From Flavobacteriales bacterium (GTDB lineage: Bacteria > Bacteroidota > Bacteroidia > Flavobacteriales_G > JALEGO01): 64,000 bases of DNA. Positions 60,601 to 64,000 of this stretch are shown one piece after another (the stretch's first letter is position 1; each line of letters begins with the position of its first letter). The stretch lies in assembly GCA_020629755.1 (NCBI GenBank), contig JAHDCS010000003.1, positions 9,510 through 73,509 on the forward strand, written 5' to 3'. The position numbers and the translations under genes are program-made. Below the pieces are notes generated by a model. It ran no database searches, was not told the origin of the DNA, and saw only the letters and a program-made list of their open reading frames with translations.

Positions 60601-60836
60601 TCGCTGTACTCTTCAATGGCCTTATCTGCCGTAGAGATTACATCCCCCCAAAGATTTTCAGAGCCTTCATAAAAATACATTTTATAATGTTCGTACTTTT
60701 TAAATTCCCAGAAATAGTCTTCGGTCTGAATTCTGTTTTTGCCATAGGTCATAGAAGAAGATCCATTGTAGAATTGCGCAAACCCTAAGTATGAAACAAG
60801 AAACAAGAAGCAAAATATGAAAAGTGCCTTTTTCAC
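57630..60836 (-). CDS. TolB-like beta-propeller protein with C-terminal outer-membrane beta-barrel
   Basis: GTG-initiated signal peptide (KKALFIFCFLFLVSYLGFAQ), propeller segments, C-terminal barrel ending YLSIELDF. The listed ORF start at 60980 is antisense to a tRNA and is rejected. Confidence 0.8.
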   Translation of the reverse strand: MKKALFIFCFLFLVSYLGFAQFYNGSSSMTYGKNRIQTEDYFWEFKKYEHYKMYFYEGSENLWGDVISTADKAIEEYSEKFEIYLDPKDKFNILVYNNIEDFKKSNIGLQSETQSIGGVARIYGKNVFVYYEGEREKFIRNIKSGILQIFLHQMLYGENWIDRIKNDAFITIPDWYVKGLTHYFTRPISETLPMIKDAIQSKRYKRTNDFTPLDNTVFGHAFWHYIAYQYGENLIPNILYLTKATRSVESGLESVLGAKFNVLKNQMITYYEKSFNIKTEENPPLSLQNQKQIKLKKRKIYQNIALSPNAKHLAYSENDLGKLKVIVYDIDKNKKTKVFKQGFRLERETSDDYPVFKWHPSSKMLTVIYNKEGQPMLHNYFVNGDKPTEKPLFEISQVKDFSYFDKGKKMVLSAVKNSQSDLFLYRITGNTQKHITNDKYDDLSLHIIEDKTLIFSSNRPTDSLQPKAFSPKEHYALYAYDLSNQPQMNKITFDDEVSFKNLKSFDRDRLTFTINTGGVNQKYIATTDSVITNIDTAVHYQFFINKTPLPSAYSNLQDYDFSTNQALASDLFYKKSRFNLLYYNKSDTISIPDLQPSQGVKTPENFSSKNNLITLPSQISVAEKKPIDYISTDAYVFLDQNMAKPTFNKDSSGVESLKQSVFTPKSRRYKLNFIASEITSSMDFNFANQIYQLYNGGPYTMPGMGVVLKINMTDLFENYLATGGLRYGISGSVTEFFVSLEDRSKRWDKKYSFQRQVSVTQAPISSLFNVQFKTVTQVLKARFSYPFNEVFSTHITPMIRVDRGTYLSTDPITAAEPSVTNYWGALKFTSIFDNSLDRGLNLYEGSKIKLFAEHYRIVTEAETDFSVVGIDARNGLKIHRKLIWFNRLSASSSFGSRKLVHYLGAVERWARFNGNSSFNFQTPIAQDAGYYFQTIVPPLRGFLQNARNGNNFALINSELRWPVVQYFAKNPIKSEFFNHFQIIGFSDIGTAWNGVSPFSEENAFNTQTITNGNIEVILKNQVHPIAASVGWGLRTKVFGYFVKFDRAWGIENGDFLNPINYLSIELDF
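59985..59992 (+). repeat. Dispersed G6AT motif site 20
   Basis: TTTTGGAGGGATAAGGGGGGATTC: degenerate copy plus perfect core in tandem. Confidence 0.7.
60642..60649 (-). repeat. Dispersed G6AT motif site 21
   Basis: CTTTGGGGGGATGTAA on minus. Confidence 0.7.
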
Positions 60837-60892
60837 CACAAACAAAGATACAAATTGCACAATGATTTGTTTTCTCACAATAAGTAATTTTC

Positions 60893-60900
60893 TTATTTTT
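60893..60900 (+). promoter_or_regulatory. Putative Bacteroidota -7 element upstream of tRNA-Gln
   Basis: TATTTTTG (TAnnTTTG) 10 bp upstream of the tRNA. Confidence 0.4.
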
Positions 60901-60909
60901 GCTTTTGAT

Positions 60910-60980
60910 TGCCTGGTGGTGTAATGGTAGCACATGGGTTTTTGGTACCTTTGGTCAGGGTTCGAGTCCTTGCCGGGCAA
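60910..60980 (+). tRNA. tRNA-Gln (TTG anticodon)
   Basis: TGCCTGG...GGTTCGAGTCC...CCGGGCAA; 7-bp acceptor stem, TTG in the anticodon loop, no encoded CCA. Confidence 0.9.
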
Positions 60981-60984
60981 CTTT

Positions 60985-61018
60985 AAGGTAACTGGTTAAA
61001 CTGGTTACCTTTTTTTAT
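60985..61018 (+). terminator. Intrinsic terminator after tRNA-Gln
   Basis: AAGGTAAC-tggttaaactg-GTTACCTTTTTTT. Confidence 0.75.
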
Positions 61019-61033
61019 TTTTGATAAAAAAAG

Positions 61034-61753
61034 ATGCGTTATTTCTGTTTTATTTCTTTAAGTGCTCTGTTATTTTCGTGTAACCTGCTCAGAAATTGTG
61101 AAAATGAGACCGGTGAACCCATTACTAAATCTTTTGATGTTGAAGTTATTGAAAGTATTGACGTGCAGATAGCCTCAAAAGTTTCTGTAACACAAGGCAT
61201 GAATCCTAAAATTATTGTAACCGCTTCTCCTAATGTATTGTCGGCATTATCTAAAGAGGTGTCTTCTGGACACTGGGAAGCTCGTTTTTCAGAAGGTTGT
61301 TTTTCTGACTACAGTTTAGAAATTGAAATACAAACCCCTAAAATTAGTGCACTTGAAGTTTCTGGAAGTGCACAAATAGTTTTAGGTGATTTTATCAATC
61401 AAGACGACTTAAGTATAGAAGTAAGCGGATCTGGTAAAGTGTCGATAGGGGCCTTTTCTGGTACTGACTACATTTATATTGGAGTTTCTGGAAGTGGTGC
61501 TATTTTAGCTCAAAAACCCTTTACAGATTTAGAAGATGTAGAACTTGAAATTTCTGGCTCTGGCAAAATTGATGCCTCTAAATTAAAAACAGAAAATGGG
61601 CAAATTGAAGTCTCCGGTTCAGGTGTGTGTAAAGTGTGGGCAACAGATGATTTAGAAGTTGATATTTCTGGCTCTGGAAAAGTCTATTACACCGGAAATC
61701 CTCAGATTAGTTTAGATAAATCTGGCTCAGGAAAACTTATAGACGATAACTAG
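61034..61753 (+). CDS. Head-GIN/DUF2807 domain lipoprotein with ISGSGK repeats
   Basis: Lipobox LLFSCNLLRNC; repeated xSGSGK/xSGSGx motifs of a putative auto-transporter adhesin-like beta-helix. Confidence 0.9.
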   Translation: MRYFCFISLSALLFSCNLLRNCENETGEPITKSFDVEVIESIDVQIASKVSVTQGMNPKIIVTASPNVLSALSKEVSSGHWEARFSEGCFSDYSLEIEIQTPKISALEVSGSAQIVLGDFINQDDLSIEVSGSGKVSIGAFSGTDYIYIGVSGSGAILAQKPFTDLEDVELEISGSGKIDASKLKTENGQIEVSGSGVCKVWATDDLEVDISGSGKVYYTGNPQISLDKSGSGKLIDDN

Positions 61754-61755
61754 TT

Positions 61756-62394
61756 TTGAAGAAGGCTTCAGGTGTTTTTATTGGCTTATTTTTTCTTTTT
61801 TCGGGTCTAGATCTTTTAAGTTGTTTAAATATATTTGATCTTAGATGGTTTTCAAAACCCTTTTTACTGCCCTTACTAATGGGCTTATACCTTATTGAAT
61901 CGCCAAAGAAAAACCCTTTGTTTTTAGCCGCTCTTTTTTGTGCGTTTATGGGGGATGTGATTTTGCTCTTAGAGAATCAACATTCGTTTTTAATTGGGCT
62001 GCTTTGTTTTTTAACCATGCAAATTCTTTATTCTGTAGTGTTTTATAAACAAACTGCTCTTTTTCTAATGCGCGATAAAATGGCGCTTTTTTTGATTTCT
62101 ATTTTTGTTATAGCGTGTTTATCGGTTATGGTACCTCATGCAGGCGCCATGAAAATGCCGCTTATTATTTATGCCTTGATCTTTGGGGGGATGGCTATAA
62201 TTGCACACTGGCGCCATAAAAAACTAAAGGGTTGGTTAATGGTGTTTATAGGCGTACTATTTTTTGTGTGTTCAGACGCTCTTTTAGGAATAAATAAGTT
62301 TGTAGCGGTTTTTTCAAAAGCCAATTTTTGGATTATGTTCACCTATATTATTGGGCAATTTATGATTGTAAAGGGGTATCTAAAATCAGAATAA
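61756..62394 (+). CDS. Lysoplasmalogenase (YhhN/TMEM86 family), TTG start
   Basis: Multi-TM; FCAFMGDVILLLE, FFVCSDALLGINKF. Confidence 0.85.
   Translation: MKKASGVFIGLFFLFSGLDLLSCLNIFDLRWFSKPFLLPLLMGLYLIESPKKNPLFLAALFCAFMGDVILLLENQHSFLIGLLCFLTMQILYSVVFYKQTALFLMRDKMALFLISIFVIACLSVMVPHAGAMKMPLIIYALIFGGMAIIAHWRHKKLKGWLMVFIGVLFFVCSDALLGINKFVAVFSKANFWIMFTYIIGQFMIVKGYLKSE
62185..62192 (+). repeat. Dispersed G6AT motif site 22
   Basis: CTTTGGGGGGATGGC. Confidence 0.7.
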
Positions 62395-62400
62395 CTTCTT

Positions 62401-62755
62401 TTGATCTATATATACGAAACTCCACCATTTATCTCGTATAACCTTACCTCTAAACGTATATATACGCATAAAAACGTTTAATTTCGTATATACAATAGTT
62501 GTGCATAATGCTGAAAACCGAGCAAACCATCAACATTTAAACTAAAAAATCCAACCGCACAGTCAAGCACATTTCATTTTTTTCGTGCCTCAAAAAATAA
62601 AAAGAGCTTGCCTTTTCCCTCCGCACAACTTACCAAATTATCTTCATAACTTCCTTTTCGACCTCAATGCCCAAAATTCGACTTCAATAACTAATTTCTA
62701 AAAAAGAAGACATAGCTCTACATCTTTGGAAAGAATTTAAAACAGATTTTTTGTA
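62401..62755. other. Palindrome-rich intergenic block, possible island boundary
   Basis: CGTATATATACG palindrome (62455-62466), TAAACG...CGTTTA inverted repeat, repeated TATACG/CGTATA; no ORF. Confidence 0.4.
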
Positions 62756-64000
62756 ATGAACAGAATTTTAATACTCTTTTTAATAACATTAAGCACAACA
62801 TTTGTAGTTGCGCAAAGCAATGAAATGGATGTGCAAATTCAGTTTCAGTCCTTTCAAGAGTTGCTGAAATACGCTGATGAACACGCCATACAAATACAAA
62901 ATGCCCTTATTGGCGAGCAAATAGCAAGTGCCAATAAAAAGGGTGCAAAATCCTATTTATCTCCTTCTGTAAATGCTAGTGCAGGATATAACAACAACCT
63001 AACCTTGCAACCCACTTTGGTTCCTGAACAATTTTTTAATCCAAACGCTACTGAAGGCAGTTTTCGAGAATTAACCTTTGGACAACAACACGTTTATTCT
63101 ACGGGAATTCAAGCACAATGGAATATTCTAAATTTTCAAAAAATATTTGCTTCGGAAACAGCAGGTATAGTAACTGAACAAAGCGAAATTAACACACAAA
63201 AAAGCAAGCTTAGCACCTATAATCTTTTGGCTTCAACGTACTATTCCATTTTGCTAACACAAGAAGCTATTGTTATTTATGAAGAAAACCTAAAGGTTTC
63301 AGAAGCGATTTATAAGAGTACAAATGAAAATTTTCAAAAAGGAATCGTAAGTGAGGAAGCACTCAATTTAGCTAAAATTAAACAGTTACAAAACCGTAAC
63401 ACTTTACAACAAGCATTAAGTAATCGAAGCAGATTTTATACGCAATTGCAAAGTCAGCTAAATACTAGCCAACAAATTATGATTTCAGATTCACCTCAAA
63501 ATTTCAGTTTAACTAATACAAATTTTGAAACCATACATCCTGAAATTACTTGGCAAGAAATGGAAGTCGATAAACAAAAATCGCTTCTAAAAGAAAAGAA
63601 AGCATTGCTTCTGCCTAATCTAAGTCTTAACTATCAATACAACACGAGTTGGGCTACCGATGGATTTACAGATTTTTCAAACGCTAACGAATTACCACAA
63701 CAATATATTGTTGCAAAGCTGAATATCCCAATTTTCAGTGGATTTTCTTCTCGCTCAAAAATCAAGAAATCAAAATTAGAACTGCAACAACAAGAGTTGC
63801 AACTGGAAAACACAAAATTGGTGAAGCAAAAGGAAGATGATTTATTGCTTTTAGATGTCAATCAATTTGAAGAAGAATTAGCAGAATACACCAAAATTAT
63901 GGTGCTCAGACAAAAAAATGATGTACACGCAGAGAACAAATACAATAGTGGTATTACAAGTTTAAACGAACGTTTAGACAGTTATGAAGATTTGCTAAAT
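62756..64000 (+). CDS. TolC family outer-membrane efflux protein (partial, runs off right edge)
   Basis: Manual reading: MNRILILFLITLSTTFVVAQ signal peptide; LSPSVNASAGYNNN; NIPIFSGFSSRSKIKKSKLELQQQELQLENTKL; open through 64000. Absent from the ORF track because it is open at the edge. Confidence 0.88.
   Translation, partial: MNRILILFLITLSTTFVVAQSNEMDVQIQFQSFQELLKYADEHAIQIQNALIGEQIASANKKGAKSYLSPSVNASAGYNNNLTLQPTLVPEQFFNPNATEGSFRELTFGQQHVYSTGIQAQWNILNFQKIFASETAGIVTEQSEINTQKSKLSTYNLLASTYYSILLTQEAIVIYEENLKVSEAIYKSTNENFQKGIVSEEALNLAKIKQLQNRNTLQQALSNRSRFYTQLQSQLNTSQQIMISDSPQNFSLTNTNFETIHPEITWQEMEVDKQKSLLKEKKALLLPNLSLNYQYNTSWATDGFTDFSNANELPQQYIVAKLNIPIFSGFSSRSKIKKSKLELQQQELQLENTKLVKQKEDDLLLLDVNQFEEELAEYTKIMVLRQKNDVHAENKYNSGITSLNERLDSYEDLLN

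Noticed and set aside
60837-60980. N-terminal extension MPGKDSNPDQRYQKPMCYHYTTRQ... of the propeller/barrel protein
   Set aside because: It is the reverse complement of tRNA-Gln and its promoter; the signal peptide places the start at GTG 60836.

Overview
AT-rich chromosomal window from a Bacteroidota (Flavobacteriia-like) genome. Most of it is core or housekeeping content: pdxJ, nadK, methylmalonyl-CoA epimerase, feoAB, ahcY, a PPTase, a GGGP-synthase-like gene, a DEAD-box helicase, era, der, etfAB, an OmpA-family protein, an lpxH-like gene, an M1 peptidase, sprA (T9SS), ruvA, secDF, tatA, a large sensor kinase, paaZ, an M20 amidohydrolase and a TolB-like/beta-barrel protein. It also holds tRNA-fMet, tRNA-Gln, several lipoproteins, two MBOAT+SGNH-like modules, a truncated modular thrombospondin-type-3 surface protein at the left edge and a TolC-like gene running off the right edge. 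No CRISPR array, transposase or prophage was seen. The most striking unexplained signal is a dispersed G-run motif, TTTTGGGGGGATGTT (core GGGGGGAT). The core occurs 22 times in 64 kb, against fewer than one expected by a rough base-composition estimate. It is split 11/11 between strands, lies in almost every reading frame and once between genes, and accounts for about 22 of the 27 G6-or-longer runs I found. It behaves as a DNA-level signal (Chi-like, uptake-sequence-like or protein-binding), not as a coding by-product. Also notable: sprA appears to need a non-AUG (CTG) start to have a signal peptide, the edge surface protein carries ~963-bp tandem modules, and a palindrome-rich block at 62.4-62.75 kb may be an island boundary.
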